DNA of 64,000 nt, from NCBI GenBank assembly GCA_963841065.1, contig CAWJBI010000043.1:58774-122773 (forward strand), written 5' to 3'. Below, piece by piece: positions 1 to 8,657 of this stretch. The notes under the pieces were generated by a model. That model was not told where the DNA came from and did no database searches. It was given only the letters and a program-made list of their open reading frames with translations. Origin of the DNA: M0108 sp963841065 (GTDB lineage: Bacteria > Pseudomonadota > Gammaproteobacteria > Chromatiales > Chromatiaceae). The stretch's first letter is position 1, and each line of letters starts with the position of its first letter. The translations under genes were made by a program, and so were the position numbers.

Positions 1-2394
1 ACCCTGGGCAAAGTCCACACCCAGTTCGCCCAGGATCTCGTAAATCGCCTCGGTCTCGACGTATTCCGCCGTCACCCGCTTGCCCATGCCGTGGGCCATG
101 TCGGTGATAGCCTTGACGAAGATCCGATCCTCCCGGTTCTTGGCCAGGCCCCGGATGAAGGCGCCATCGATCTTGACCTCATCCACCGGGAGCCGCCGTA
201 AATAGGCATAGGAGGCATAGCCAGTACCAAAATCGTCCAGGGCGAAACTGCAACCAAGGCGCTGGACAGCCTTCATCAGTTCGGTGGCCCTGAGGAGGCT
301 CGATACTGCCGCGGTCTCGGTCACCTCGAAGGTCAGGTGCGTCGGTTCAACCCGATGCTCCCCAAGCAACCGTTCGATGTCCGGCAGGAGGGTCGGGTCA
401 TCCATGGCGCGGCCAGACAGATTGATCCCCAACCGCAGGCATGAGTCCCGACCCAGACATTGGATGGCGTGGGCCAGGACCCAGTGATCGATGGCCTGAA
501 TCTGGCCCGTTTTCTCCGCCACCGGAATGAAACGGTCCGGATATACCAATTTTCCCCGACGGTCACGCAGCCGTAGCAGGACCTCCCAATGGTGGATGCT
601 ACCCGTAGCGATGGTCACGATGGGCTGGAAGTGCAGTACGAAACGATCGTCGCGGAGGCCCTCCGCGATCGTATCCCGCCAGGTGAGCCGGGCATCCACC
701 TGCGCCCGCGCCCGGTCATCGAGGGAAAACAGATGGAAGCGCCCCGCCCCCTTCTCCTTGGCCTGGAACATGGCGATATCGGCATTGGCTAGCAATTCCT
801 GAAGGTCTTGGCCCTGGTCCGGAAATAGGGCAATACCGATGCTGACCGTAACCCGGTGGATACGCTCCCGATCGCGCACCTGAATGGAGTGCACCGCGGC
901 CTGGATACGCTCGGCGCAGGCCTGTGCATCCGCGGCCCGACTTTCCGGCAGGATCAAGGCAAATTCGTCGCCGCCGACGCGGGCCAGGGTGTCGCTCGGA
1001 CGGACCAGCCTGATCAACTGTTCGGCGATCCGTTGCAACATGACATCACCCACTGAGTGGCCACTCACATCATTAACATCCTTGAACTGATCAAGATCCA
1101 GGAACAAGACGGCGCCCGTGTGCTCGTAGCGCCGCGCTTGGTCGAGGACCCTTTCGAAATCCTCGCTAAAGCGCCGTCGATTGTATAGCTGCGTTAAGGG
1201 GTCATGATCAGCCAGCCAGACCAGGCGGTTCTCGGCCTCCTCGCGATCAATCTGGAGCAGTTCCATACGATCGGTCAGGGCTTGGGCGGTCTCACTCAAC
1301 TGGTCCAGTTCATCCTCGGGAGTCAGCCGGCCACCAATGGCTGGCAGGCTCTCCCGCAATTCCGCGTAACGTTTCTCCGCCAGGAGGGGCAGGGCGATGG
1401 CGATGCGGCGCAGGCGTCCCACCGAGAAGTGGCCAAGCCAGAACAGCAAGGCTCCCGACAGGGCCAGACCGACCAGGCCCAACAACACACTGTTGCGGGT
1501 GGTGGCCTGTATCGCCTGGCTTTCCGCCGTCACTTCGTTAACCACCAGGGCGCTGACGCCAGGGACCAGGTCATCGACGCGAAAGATCTCGTACCACCGG
1601 CCCTCCAACTCCCCGAGGGCCGGATGGTTCATGCCGTTAGCGGGGTCAAAGGTGGCATTGGAGACCGTCACCAGCTCGGGCCCCAAGGTGCGAATGATGG
1701 GCTCGGTCAGGCTTGGATGGGTCATCGCCGGAAAGCGCGGCGGCGCCACTCCGCCGGCGGAGGCTTCGGTCACGGAGAACACCGCCACCTCGGCCCCGGT
1801 GAGGAGATTGAAAGCGAGCAAGGCATCGGTCAGGGAACGCCCCGCCACCAGGGTCCCCGCGAATTTCCCCCGCCACAGGATGGGCGCGGCCAGGTACTGG
1901 AGGCATTCCGAATGGCAAGCCAGCACTTGAATCAGGCTGTCGTCCTTGCGGGTAAGTTCGGCAATCAGGTCATCCCCCAGGGCCGGTGCCTCCGAAGGCC
2001 AGACCAGGGTCTGCCCGCCGGACGGGGTGAGCCAATAAATGGATTGGAGATCCCATTCCAGGCCCAGCAGGATCCCCTCGCGCGCCAGTCCGCTCGCCAA
2101 ACGTTCGCCCAAATCGTGCTTGGCAAGGCCCCCCTCCTCGGTGCCCAGGAGCGATAACAACTTCACCAGCCTGGTCAAATCCTCGAGGTTATGGGCCAAC
2201 AGGCCGCGCAACTGCCGGACCTGATTCCCTCGTATGCCCGACTGCTGGAGTTCGAATTGCGCCCTTGAATAGCGATAGGCCATGACGGCCTGGGTGCCAT
2301 TGATCACCAGGAGCACTAGGGACAGGGCAAACAGGGCCTGCCAGCGCAGACTCAGGAATTGCCGCCGAACAGATCCCGTGCGTGGAGGATTCAT
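1..2394 (-). CDS. Membrane GGDEF-EAL cyclic-di-GMP protein (3' end outside window)
   Basis: A bifunctional-looking cyclic-di-GMP enzyme that would make or break the second messenger at the inner membrane. The frame opens at the ATG on the minus strand and runs off the window after about 798 residues. One membrane segment lies near residues 12-34 and a second near 292-312, bracketing a periplasmic sensor region. The diguanylate cyclase domain has an intact RVGGDEF motif near residue 475. The phosphodiesterase domain has EVL in place of EAL, followed by NLSG, a DDFGTGYASY loop near residue 721, a KIDGAF lysine and TAEYVE, so its metal and catalytic residues look present. It starts 12 bases after the stop of a short outer-membrane fragment in the same direction, so the two are probably cotranscribed. 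Only the last part of the EAL domain is missing. Confidence 0.93.
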   Translation of the reverse strand, partial: MNPPRTGSVRRQFLSLRWQALFALSLVLLVINGTQAVMAYRYSRAQFELQQSGIRGNQVRQLRGLLAHNLEDLTRLVKLLSLLGTEEGGLAKHDLGERLASGLAREGILLGLEWDLQSIYWLTPSGGQTLVWPSEAPALGDDLIAELTRKDDSLIQVLACHSECLQYLAAPILWRGKFAGTLVAGRSLTDALLAFNLLTGAEVAVFSVTEASAGGVAPPRFPAMTHPSLTEPIIRTLGPELVTVSNATFDPANGMNHPALGELEGRWYEIFRVDDLVPGVSALVVNEVTAESQAIQATTRNSVLLGLVGLALSGALLFWLGHFSVGRLRRIAIALPLLAEKRYAELRESLPAIGGRLTPEDELDQLSETAQALTDRMELLQIDREEAENRLVWLADHDPLTQLYNRRRFSEDFERVLDQARRYEHTGAVLFLDLDQFKDVNDVSGHSVGDVMLQRIAEQLIRLVRPSDTLARVGGDEFALILPESRAADAQACAERIQAAVHSIQVRDRERIHRVTVSIGIALFPDQGQDLQELLANADIAMFQAKEKGAGRFHLFSLDDRARAQVDARLTWRDTIAEGLRDDRFVLHFQPIVTIATGSIHHWEVLLRLRDRRGKLVYPDRFIPVAEKTGQIQAIDHWVLAHAIQCLGRDSCLRLGINLSGRAMDDPTLLPDIERLLGEHRVEPTHLTFEVTETAAVSSLLRATELMKAVQRLGCSFALDDFGTGYASYAYLRRLPVDEVKIDGAFIRGLAKNREDRIFVKAITDMAHGMGKRVTAEYVETEAIYEILGELGVDFAQG

Positions 2395-2406
2395 GGGGGT
2401 AACCGC

Positions 2407-2640
2407 CTAGAAGCGGACCGCGACTTGCGGGGTCATCGGGTCCCAATCCTTCACTAGATCGGCCGGGTCTTTCTCCCGCGCCGGGAGGGGACAGGTGCCA
2501 TTGTGGCGGGAGTACTCGGCCCTCAACATCAAGGTGTGATTGAGATTCCAGGTCAGGCCCACCTTCTGGGCGTACGAAGCGGTGCCAGAGGGCAGCGGAA
2601 TAAACAGGGGACAGGCGCTCATTTTGAGGCTGCTGGACAT
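2407..2640 (-). pseudogene. C-terminal fragment of an outer-membrane beta-barrel protein
   Basis: A 77-residue frame whose second half alternates polar and hydrophobic residues (KVGLTWNLNHTLMLRAEY) and ends QVAVRF, the terminal-phenylalanine signature recognised by the BAM machinery in outer-membrane barrels. There is no signal peptide and a stop codon lies 45 bases upstream of the first ATG in the same frame, so this looks like the 3' remnant of a porin or receptor gene rather than a complete gene. It sits directly upstream of the GGDEF-EAL gene and downstream of a Fur-box region. The family could not be named from the sequence; a real small protein is possible but less likely. Confidence 0.45.
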
Positions 2641-2849
2641 CGAAACTCGCTGGGTTGCGATAAGTATGGGTGCATCGGCGTTCTAGCTCCGTCTTGGCGA
2701 CAAGGCCGATCGCCCACGGACCTTGACGCGATGGCAAGGCGCCTCCACGTCGTCCGCGCCCGTGACCCGGCGATAGGGAAGGATATACGGGATCGATCCC
2801 GCGCGGAAGGGTTCCGGAGGCTTCCTTACCGATCAGAGGGGAAAGCCGC

Positions 2850-2878
2850 TTGCAAATGAGAATGGTTCGCGTTATTAA
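2850..2878 (+). promoter_or_regulatory. Promoter with Fur box for the iron ABC importer
   Basis: A -35-like TTGCAA (2850-2855) and a -10-like TATTAA (2873-2878) are 17 bases apart. Between and overlapping them, 2855-2873 reads AATGAGAATGGTTCGCGTT, a 19-base near-palindrome of the classical Fur-box type (AATGANAAT-N-ATTNTCATT). It lies 87 bases upstream of the binding-protein start. Fe(III) importer genes are standard Fur targets, so iron repression is the obvious reading. The same site could also control the divergent barrel remnant and GGDEF-EAL gene. Confidence 0.65.
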
Positions 2879-2959
2879 TAGTTCCACTCGGCGACCTGGA
2901 TGACCGCTCGTCGTCGCGCCTCAGTCATTGCAACTTCTGGTCCTGGAGAACCAACCGCC

Positions 2960-3985
2960 ATGTCACCTACCCGCCGCTCCCTCCTGGCCATCGGCCTGGC
3001 AGCCCTGACCGCCCTCCCCTTCCCAGCCCTGGCGGCGGAGGTGAATATCTACTCCGCCCGCGGGGAGGAGCTGATCAAGCCCTTGCTGGACCGCTTCACC
3101 CAGGAGACGGGGATTCAGGTCAACCTGGTCACGGGCAAGGCGGAGGCCCTGCTGCAACGGCTCCAGAGCGAGGGGGTGAATTCCCCGGCGGACCTGCTGA
3201 TCACCACGGACGCCGGGCGACTTTTCCAGGCCAAGGCGGCGGGGGTGACCCAGGCGGTGACGTCGGAGCAACTCCAGGCGGCCATCCCCGCGACCTACCG
3301 GGACCCGGCGGGCCACTGGTTCGGGTTGTCGCTGCGGGCGCGCCCCATCCTCTATGTTCGGGACAAGGTCGAGCCGGCGCAACTGTCCAGCTACGAGAAC
3401 CTGGCGGACCCCCAATGGCAAGGGCGCATCTGCATTAGGTCCTCGGACAACGTCTATAACCAATCCCTGGTGGCCTCGCTCATCGCCGCCGATGGAGCCG
3501 AGGCGACGGAGGCCTGGGCCAAGGGCCTGGTCGCCAATCTGGCGCGCCCGCCCAAGGGCGGCGACCGGGATCAGATCCTGGCGGCCGCCGCCGGCCAGTG
3601 CGACCTGGCCATCGCCAACAGCTATTATCTCGCCGGCATGTTGACCGCCCCCGAGGCGGACCAGCGCGAGGCCGCCAGCAAGATGGCGGTCTTCTGGCCC
3701 AATCAGGCGGGGCGGGGCGTGCATGTCAACATCAGCGGGGCGGCCCTCACCCGCGCCGCCCAGCACCCGGCGGAGGCCATCAAGCTGCTGGAGTTCCTGG
3801 CGAGCGATCCGGCCCAGGCCTGGTACGCACAGACCAATGGCGAATATCCCATCCGTCCGGGTATTCCCGTCGGCGCCACCCTGGCCGCCTGGGGGGAGTT
3901 CAAGGCCGACAGCCTGAACCTGGAACGGTTGGGAGAACTCAATGGCGAGGCCTTGCGGCTGATGGACCGCGCGGGCTGGAAATAG
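2960..3985 (+). CDS. fbpA: Fe(III) ABC transporter periplasmic binding protein
   Basis: Binds ferric iron in the periplasm and delivers it to the permease encoded next door. The 341-residue product begins with a twin-basic signal peptide ending PALAA, followed by EVNIYSARGEEL, the usual start of the mature FbpA/FutA family. The adjacent tyrosines of NSYYLAGM (about residues 222-223) match the iron-ligating tyrosine pair of this family, and the length is typical. An upstream in-frame ATG at 2900 exists, but the ATG used here has GGAG spaced correctly and gives a clean signal peptide. The gene is followed by permease and ATPase genes on the same strand and preceded by a Fur-box promoter. Substrate could in principle be another anion-complexed metal, but iron is strongly favoured. 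Confidence 0.9.
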   Translation: MSPTRRSLLAIGLAALTALPFPALAAEVNIYSARGEELIKPLLDRFTQETGIQVNLVTGKAEALLQRLQSEGVNSPADLLITTDAGRLFQAKAAGVTQAVTSEQLQAAIPATYRDPAGHWFGLSLRARPILYVRDKVEPAQLSSYENLADPQWQGRICIRSSDNVYNQSLVASLIAADGAEATEAWAKGLVANLARPPKGGDRDQILAAAAGQCDLAIANSYYLAGMLTAPEADQREAASKMAVFWPNQAGRGVHVNISGAALTRAAQHPAEAIKLLEFLASDPAQAWYAQTNGEYPIRPGIPVGATLAAWGEFKADSLNLERLGELNGEALRLMDRAGWK

Positions 3986-4066
3986 ACGGGCCCCGGAGGG
4001 TCGAGGATAATCCCACCCCTCCCGACCCGACCGGGGCCCTGGCCCCCCTGGCAACTCCATCCCCCC

Positions 4067-5743
4067 ATGACCGCCACCGCCCCGTCCACCGCATCCAGGC
4101 CCGCTCCCTCCAGGCCCGGCCTCTGGGGCGTGGGCGTGACCGCCCTGGCCCTGTTGCTGGCCTTGCCCGTTCTGGTGGTGATGAGTTTTCTCTTCGTGCC
4201 CGCCGGGGAGGTCTGGGGGCACCTGGCGGACACGGTGCTGCGGGACTATGTCGCCAATTCCCTCTGGCTCATGCTGGGGGTGACGATCGGTACCCTGATC
4301 GGCGGCGTTGGCACGGCCTGGCTCACCAGCATGTGCCGTTTTCCCGGCCGGGGCCTGTTCGAATGGGCCCTGCTGCTGCCCATGGCCATGCCGGCCTACA
4401 TCATCGCTTACACCTACACCGGCCTGCTGGACTTCGCGGGACCCGTCCAGACCCTGCTGCGCGCCTGGTTCGGCTGGGGTTTTGGCGATTATTGGTTCCC
4501 CGAGATCCGCTCGCGGGAGGGGGCGGCCCTCATGCTGTCCCTGGTGCTCTATCCCTACGTCTATCTGCTGGCGCGCGCGGCCTTTCTGAGCCAGTCCCTC
4601 TGCGTCCTGGACGTGAGCCGGACCCTGGGCAATGGGCCCTGGCGGACCTTCTTTACGGTCGCCCTGCCCCTGGCGCGACCCGCCATCGTCGCCGGCCTGT
4701 CCCTGGCCCTGATGGAGACCCTGGCGGATTACGGCACCGTCCAATACTTTGGCGTCGCCACCTTCACCACCGGCATCTTTCGCACCTGGTACGGTCTCAA
4801 CAATACGGTAGCGGCGGCCCAACTCTCGGCCCTCCTGCTGGGTTTCGTCTTCCTGCTGGTCGCCCTGGAGCGTCTGTCCCGGCGCGGCGCCCGCTACCAT
4901 CAAACCAGCCAGCGGCATCAGTCCATCCGCCGTTATCCCCTGCGGGGCGGGCGGGCGCTGGCGGCCCTCGCCTTCTGCCTGCTACCGGTGGCCTGCGGGT
5001 TCCTGATCCCCGCCGGCCTGCTGACGACCTGGGCCTGGCAGGTGGCCAACACCCGTATCGACGCCGCCTTCCTGGGGCTGATGGGCCATAGCCTGGGTCT
5101 GGCGGCCACCGCCGCACTCCTGGCCCTGGTGCTGGCCCTGATCCTGGGCTATGGCCGGCGCCTGCACCCGACCCGCGGGGTCACCGCCGCCGTGCGCATC
5201 GCCGGCATGGGCTATGCCGTGCCGGGTACCGTCATCGCCGTCGGCGTCATCATCCCCTTCGCCTGGCTCGACAACAGTCTGGACGCCTGGATGCGCGCCA
5301 CCTTCGGCCTCTCCACCGGCCTGCTGCTGAGCGGGACCCTGGCCGCCCTCCTCTTCGCCTACCTGGTGCGCTTCCTGGCCGTGGCCCTGCAAACCGTCGA
5401 GAGCGGGCTGGGCAAGATCCGCCCGGCCATGGACGAATCGGCCCGCTCCCTGGGCCTGCGCCCGGGCGGGGTGCTGCGACGGGTACACCTGCCCATGCTG
5501 CGGGGCAGCCTGCTGACGGCCCTGCTGCTGGTCTTCGTCGATGTCCTCAAGGAGTTGCCGGCGACCCTCATCCTGAGGCCCTTCAACTTCAATACGCTGG
5601 CGGTCAGGGTCTATGAACTGGCCGCGGACGAGCGGCTGGCCGACGCGGCGCCCGCGGCCCTGGCCATCGTCCTCACCGGTCTGCTGCCCGTCATCCTGCT
5701 GAGTCGCTCCATCACCCAATCCCGCCATGCCCAAACAACTTGA
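4067..5743 (+). CDS. fbpB: Fe(III) ABC transporter permease, two fused domains
   Basis: Inner-membrane channel of the ferric importer. The 558 residues hold two binding-protein-dependent permease domains in tandem, about twelve hydrophobic segments in all, each with an EAA-type cytoplasmic loop (LDVSRTLGNGPWRTF in the first half, ESARSLGLRPGGVLRR in the second). Fused permeases of this length are usual for the FbpB/FutB/AfuB group. The stop codon overlaps the start of the ATPase gene by 17 bases, indicating translational coupling. A shorter N-terminus from a later start is not suggested, since the first hydrophobic segment begins near residue 20. Confidence 0.9.
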   Translation: MTATAPSTASRPAPSRPGLWGVGVTALALLLALPVLVVMSFLFVPAGEVWGHLADTVLRDYVANSLWLMLGVTIGTLIGGVGTAWLTSMCRFPGRGLFEWALLLPMAMPAYIIAYTYTGLLDFAGPVQTLLRAWFGWGFGDYWFPEIRSREGAALMLSLVLYPYVYLLARAAFLSQSLCVLDVSRTLGNGPWRTFFTVALPLARPAIVAGLSLALMETLADYGTVQYFGVATFTTGIFRTWYGLNNTVAAAQLSALLLGFVFLLVALERLSRRGARYHQTSQRHQSIRRYPLRGGRALAALAFCLLPVACGFLIPAGLLTTWAWQVANTRIDAAFLGLMGHSLGLAATAALLALVLALILGYGRRLHPTRGVTAAVRIAGMGYAVPGTVIAVGVIIPFAWLDNSLDAWMRATFGLSTGLLLSGTLAALLFAYLVRFLAVALQTVESGLGKIRPAMDESARSLGLRPGGVLRRVHLPMLRGSLLTALLLVFVDVLKELPATLILRPFNFNTLAVRVYELAADERLADAAPAALAIVLTGLLPVILLSRSITQSRHAQTT

Positions 5744-6794
5744 AATCAAAGGCGTCTCCGTCGCCTACGGCGACACCACCATCGTCCAGGGGGTGGACCT
5801 GCACCTGGAGGGCGGCGACATCGGCTGCCTGCTGGGGCCGAGTGGCTGCGGCAAGACCACCCTGCTGCGGGCCGTGGCCGGTTTTGAGCCCGTCGCCACC
5901 GGCGAGATCTGGTTGCAGGGCCGCCTGGTGGCGCGGCCGGGTTTCGGTCTGCCACCGGAGGAGCGCCGCGCGGGCATGGTGTTTCAGGACTTCGCCCTCT
6001 TCCCCCACTTGAGCGTAGCGCGCAATATCGCCTTCGGTCTGCGCCACCAGGGCCGCCGGGAGCGCCAGGCGCGGGTGACGGAACTGCTGGACCTCATCGG
6101 CCTACCGGGGTCGGGGGAAAAATATCCGCATCAACTGTCCGGCGGCCAGCAGCAGCGCGTCGCCCTGGCCCGCGCCATGGCGCCCCGCCCGGATATCCTG
6201 CTCCTGGACGAACCCTTCTCCAGCATGGACGTGGCCTTGCGCGAGCAACTCGCTCGGGAGGTGCGGGAGTTGCTCAAGCGCGACGGGGTGACCGCCATCC
6301 TGGTGACCCATGATCAGTTCGAGGCCTTCGCCATGGCGGACCAGATCGCCGTCCTGTTCGGCGGGCGCCTGCACCAGGTTGCGACGGGTTTCGCGCTTTA
6401 TCACGAGCCGGCGGACCGATTTGTCGCCAACTTCATTGGTCAGGGGGTCATGCTGCCGGGTCGGGTGCGGAACGAGCGCCAGGTGGAGACCGAGTTGGGT
6501 CTGCTCGCGGGGGGCCGCCCCCACGGTCTGGCCGTGGGGGAAGAGGCCGAGGTGCTGCTGAGGCCGGATGACATTCTCCACGATGACGACAGCCCCCTGC
6601 AGGCGGAGGTCGTCAACCGCGCCTTCCGGGGCGCCGAATACCTTTACACCCTGAGACTGGCCAGTGGCCAGGACCTCCTGTGCCTGGTGCAGAGCCATCA
6701 TAACCATGCTATCGGCGAACACATCGGCATCCGGGTCGCGGTGGATCATCTGGTGGCCTTCGCCAGGAGCGGGGACCCGGCAGGGGTGGATTGA
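5727..6794 (+). CDS. fbpC: Fe(III) ABC transporter ATP-binding protein
   Basis: Hydrolyses ATP to drive the ferric importer. The 355-residue protein shows Walker A GPSGCGKTT near residue 37, the signature LSGGQQQR, Walker B ILLLDEP followed by FSSMD, and a switch histidine in VTHDQ. The roughly 120 residues after the ATPase core match the regulatory TOBE-type extension found in FbpC/PotA/MalK-like ATPases. It is the last gene of the three-gene operon; no gene follows on this strand, and a 100-nt palindromic element begins 80 bases downstream. Confidence 0.92.
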   Translation: MPKQLEIKGVSVAYGDTTIVQGVDLHLEGGDIGCLLGPSGCGKTTLLRAVAGFEPVATGEIWLQGRLVARPGFGLPPEERRAGMVFQDFALFPHLSVARNIAFGLRHQGRRERQARVTELLDLIGLPGSGEKYPHQLSGGQQQRVALARAMAPRPDILLLDEPFSSMDVALREQLAREVRELLKRDGVTAILVTHDQFEAFAMADQIAVLFGGRLHQVATGFALYHEPADRFVANFIGQGVMLPGRVRNERQVETELGLLAGGRPHGLAVGEEAEVLLRPDDILHDDDSPLQAEVVNRAFRGAEYLYTLRLASGQDLLCLVQSHHNHAIGEHIGIRVAVDHLVAFARSGDPAGVD

Positions 6795-6838
6795 TTCCGG
6801 GATTTAGGGTTTTCCGTCTTCCGGGCCGGATGGCTGGT

Positions 6839-6876
6839 GGCGGCTAGCAGGCGGCTGGGAGGCGGCTAGCAGGCGG
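6839..6876. repeat. Short direct repeat, 22-bp period
   Basis: The 16-mer GGCGGCTAGCAGGCGG occurs at 6839-6854 and again at 6861-6876, directly before and touching the left arm of the palindromic element. It may be a by-product of the insertion of that element or replication slippage. Confidence 0.6.
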
Positions 6877-6974
6877 GCCGGGTGGCGGCGGGCGGGGGAC
6901 GCCGTGAATACATCCCTGTAGGCTTGGCGACAGCATCCCTGCTGTCGACACCCCCACCCGCCGCCACCCGGCCC
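6875..6974 (+). repeat. 100-nt palindromic element, copy A
   Basis: Two 24-base arms (6875-6898 and 6951-6974) are inverted repeats with one mismatch. Inside lies a conserved core, GTGAATACATCCCTGTAGGC, then a hairpin CGACAGC-ATCCCT-GCTGTCG (6928-6947). Copies of the same element lie near 14483-14580 (inverted) and 47869-47968. It occupies the gap between the importer operon and the convergent DUF2061 gene. Confidence 0.9.
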
Positions 6975-7022
6975 TCGCGCCAAAAGCCGAATATTGCGGC
7001 CTCCAGGTAGGGACGCAGGGGC

Positions 7023-7226
7023 TCAGGCGGGCAAGCCCGCCGCCAGCGCCTCGCGGTTGGCCCGGATCCTCTCCCAGATTTTCTCGTGGAAGAAGTAGGC
7101 GATGGTGTTGATGACGGGCTCCACTAGGGCAATGGCGCCGCCGATGACCAGACTGCCGCTCAAGGCATAGGCCACGGTGAAGGCCACGGTGAAATGGACG
7201 AGGGCGAAGGTAAGGGTCTTGATCAT
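7023..7226 (-). CDS. DUF2061 small membrane protein
   Basis: A 67-residue inner-membrane protein with two hydrophobic segments (about residues 5-22 and 26-45) and the ending FFHEKIWERIR, which matches the DUF2061 family consensus of small two-helix membrane proteins. The function of the family is unknown. The start is firm: AGGAGG lies eight bases upstream. It stands alone, convergent to the importer operon, with no cotranscribed neighbour. Confidence 0.8.
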   Translation of the reverse strand: MIKTLTFALVHFTVAFTVAYALSGSLVIGGAIALVEPVINTIAYFFHEKIWERIRANREALAAGLPA

Positions 7227-7430
7227 GTCGGCTGCCTCCTATCGGTTGTTGGGTACCAGGATAGGGGGCAACCGAGCGCCTTCAAAATCGAATGTTTCTT
7301 TCTATTCGATAGGGCTTGCCGATGACAGGGACGAGCCTGACCTCGGATCGGATCGCCAGCCCCCGCCAGGATTCACGCCGAATAGGTCCTTGTCCAGCGC
7401 CAACCGAGGGGCTTGGCTATTCCAGGGGAT

Positions 7431-8528
7431 TCATGCCGTCAGGGCCCCGTGCAAGGCCTCGGCGACCTGGCGCTGCTCGGCGTCCTGGAGATAGGGGTGC
7501 ATGGGTAGGCTGAGAACCCCGGCGGCGGCGCGCTCGGCCTCGGGCAGGGCGCCCGCGGGGGGCCCGGTGTCGGCGAAGGCCGGCTGGAGGTTGAGGGGGA
7601 TGGGGTAGTGGACCGAGGTGGGAATGCCCTGCTCCCCGAGGCGGGCCACGACGGCCTCCCGGTCCTCCAGATGCACCGTGTACTGGGCAAAGACGCTGGT
7701 GTTGTGGGCCTCGATGAAGGGCGTCACGCAGGGCGCGTCCGCCAGGAGTTCGGAGTAACGGGCACCCAGGCGGGCGCGCGCGGCGACCTCGTCCGGGAAG
7801 ATGGCGAGCTTGGCCAAGAGGATGGCGGCCTGGAGCGAATCCAGGCGCCCGTTGACGCCGATGCGAACGTGGTGATAGCGCCGATCCTGGCCATGATCGC
7901 GGATCTGGCGCATGGCCAGGGCCAGGCCCTCGTCATCGGTGAAGCAGGCGCCACCGTCCCCGTAGGCGCCGAGGGGCTTGGAGGGAAAGAAGCTGGTGCA
8001 GCCGATGGTGGAGAGGCCGCAGGAGGCCCGCCCCTTATAGGTGGCGCCCAGACTCTGGGCGGCATCCTCGATCACGGGCAACCCATGCCGCGCGGCGATG
8101 GCGTTGATGGCGTCCATATCCGCGCACTGGCCATAGAGGCTGACCGGCATGATGACCCGGGTCCGGGGACCGATGGCGGCCGCGATGGCCGCGGGGCTGA
8201 TGTTATAGGTGCGCGGGTCGATGTCCACAAAGACGGGCCGGGCGCCCAGCAGGGCGATGACCTCGGCGGTGGCGATGAAGGTGAAGGGGGTGGTGATGAC
8301 CTCGTCGCCGGGTCCCAGGTCCAGGGCCATCAAGGCGATCAGGAGGGCATCGGTACCCGAGGCAACGGCGATGCCATGTCGGACGCCGACCCGGGCCGCC
8401 AGGCGCTCTTCCAGTTCGGTGATCTCGGGACCCATGACATAGCGCCCATGCTCCAGGACGGCCTGAATGCGGGCCTGGACGTCGGCCTGGATGCGCTCGT
8501 ATTGGGTCTTGAGATCGACGAAGTTCAT
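7431..8528 (-). CDS. wbpE: WbpE-type sugar aminotransferase (DegT/DnrJ/EryC1)
   Basis: PLP-dependent aminotransferase of the family that transfers an amino group to a 3-keto nucleotide sugar during surface polysaccharide synthesis; WbpE acts on UDP-2-acetamido-3-keto-glucuronate. The 365 residues follow WbpE closely along their length, including GTDALLIALMAL, PVSLYGQCADMDAINAI, VIEDAAQSLGA, the PLP-lysine segment SFFPSKPLGAYGDGG (lysine near residue 183), HGQDRRYHHVRIGVN and PTSVHYPIPLN. No other polysaccharide genes are in the neighbourhood, so it is an orphan here; partner dehydrogenase and acetyltransferase genes are expected elsewhere. Close relatives with different substrates (FdtB, DesV) cannot be excluded, but the match in the substrate loop favours WbpE. 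Confidence 0.85.
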   Translation of the reverse strand: MNFVDLKTQYERIQADVQARIQAVLEHGRYVMGPEITELEERLAARVGVRHGIAVASGTDALLIALMALDLGPGDEVITTPFTFIATAEVIALLGARPVFVDIDPRTYNISPAAIAAAIGPRTRVIMPVSLYGQCADMDAINAIAARHGLPVIEDAAQSLGATYKGRASCGLSTIGCTSFFPSKPLGAYGDGGACFTDDEGLALAMRQIRDHGQDRRYHHVRIGVNGRLDSLQAAILLAKLAIFPDEVAARARLGARYSELLADAPCVTPFIEAHNTSVFAQYTVHLEDREAVVARLGEQGIPTSVHYPIPLNLQPAFADTGPPAGALPEAERAAAGVLSLPMHPYLQDAEQRQVAEALHGALTA

Positions 8529-8584
8529 GACGGGGGCCTCGGATTGACGCGGGTGGATCGGGTGGCTTGACGGGGGTTCGTAAC

Positions 8585-8618
8585 AAAGAAAAACCCCGGA
8601 GGCTGGATCTCCGGGGTT
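8585..8618 (-). terminator. Rho-independent terminator of the MltD gene
   Basis: A perfect 10-bp stem, AACCCCGGAG (8592-8601) with CTCCGGGGTT (8609-8618), encloses a 7-base loop. On the minus strand it is followed by a run of T interrupted once (8585-8593). It lies 40 bases beyond the corrected end of the lytic transglycosylase gene. Confidence 0.85.
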
Positions 8619-8657
8619 GCGGGTAAGGATGGGATGGCCCAGGGCCCTCCCGCAGGC

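Noticed and set aside
2963..4918. A 651-codon open frame on the minus strand opposite fbpA and fbpB
   Set aside because: It is the antisense of two well-recognised genes in high-GC DNA, with Gly/Gln/Arg-rich composition and no domain.
8203..8657. Extension of the MltD frame into the wbpE region
   Set aside because: After about 8740 the translation loses LysM character and overlaps wbpE antiframe; the other frame finishes LysM and is followed by a terminator.
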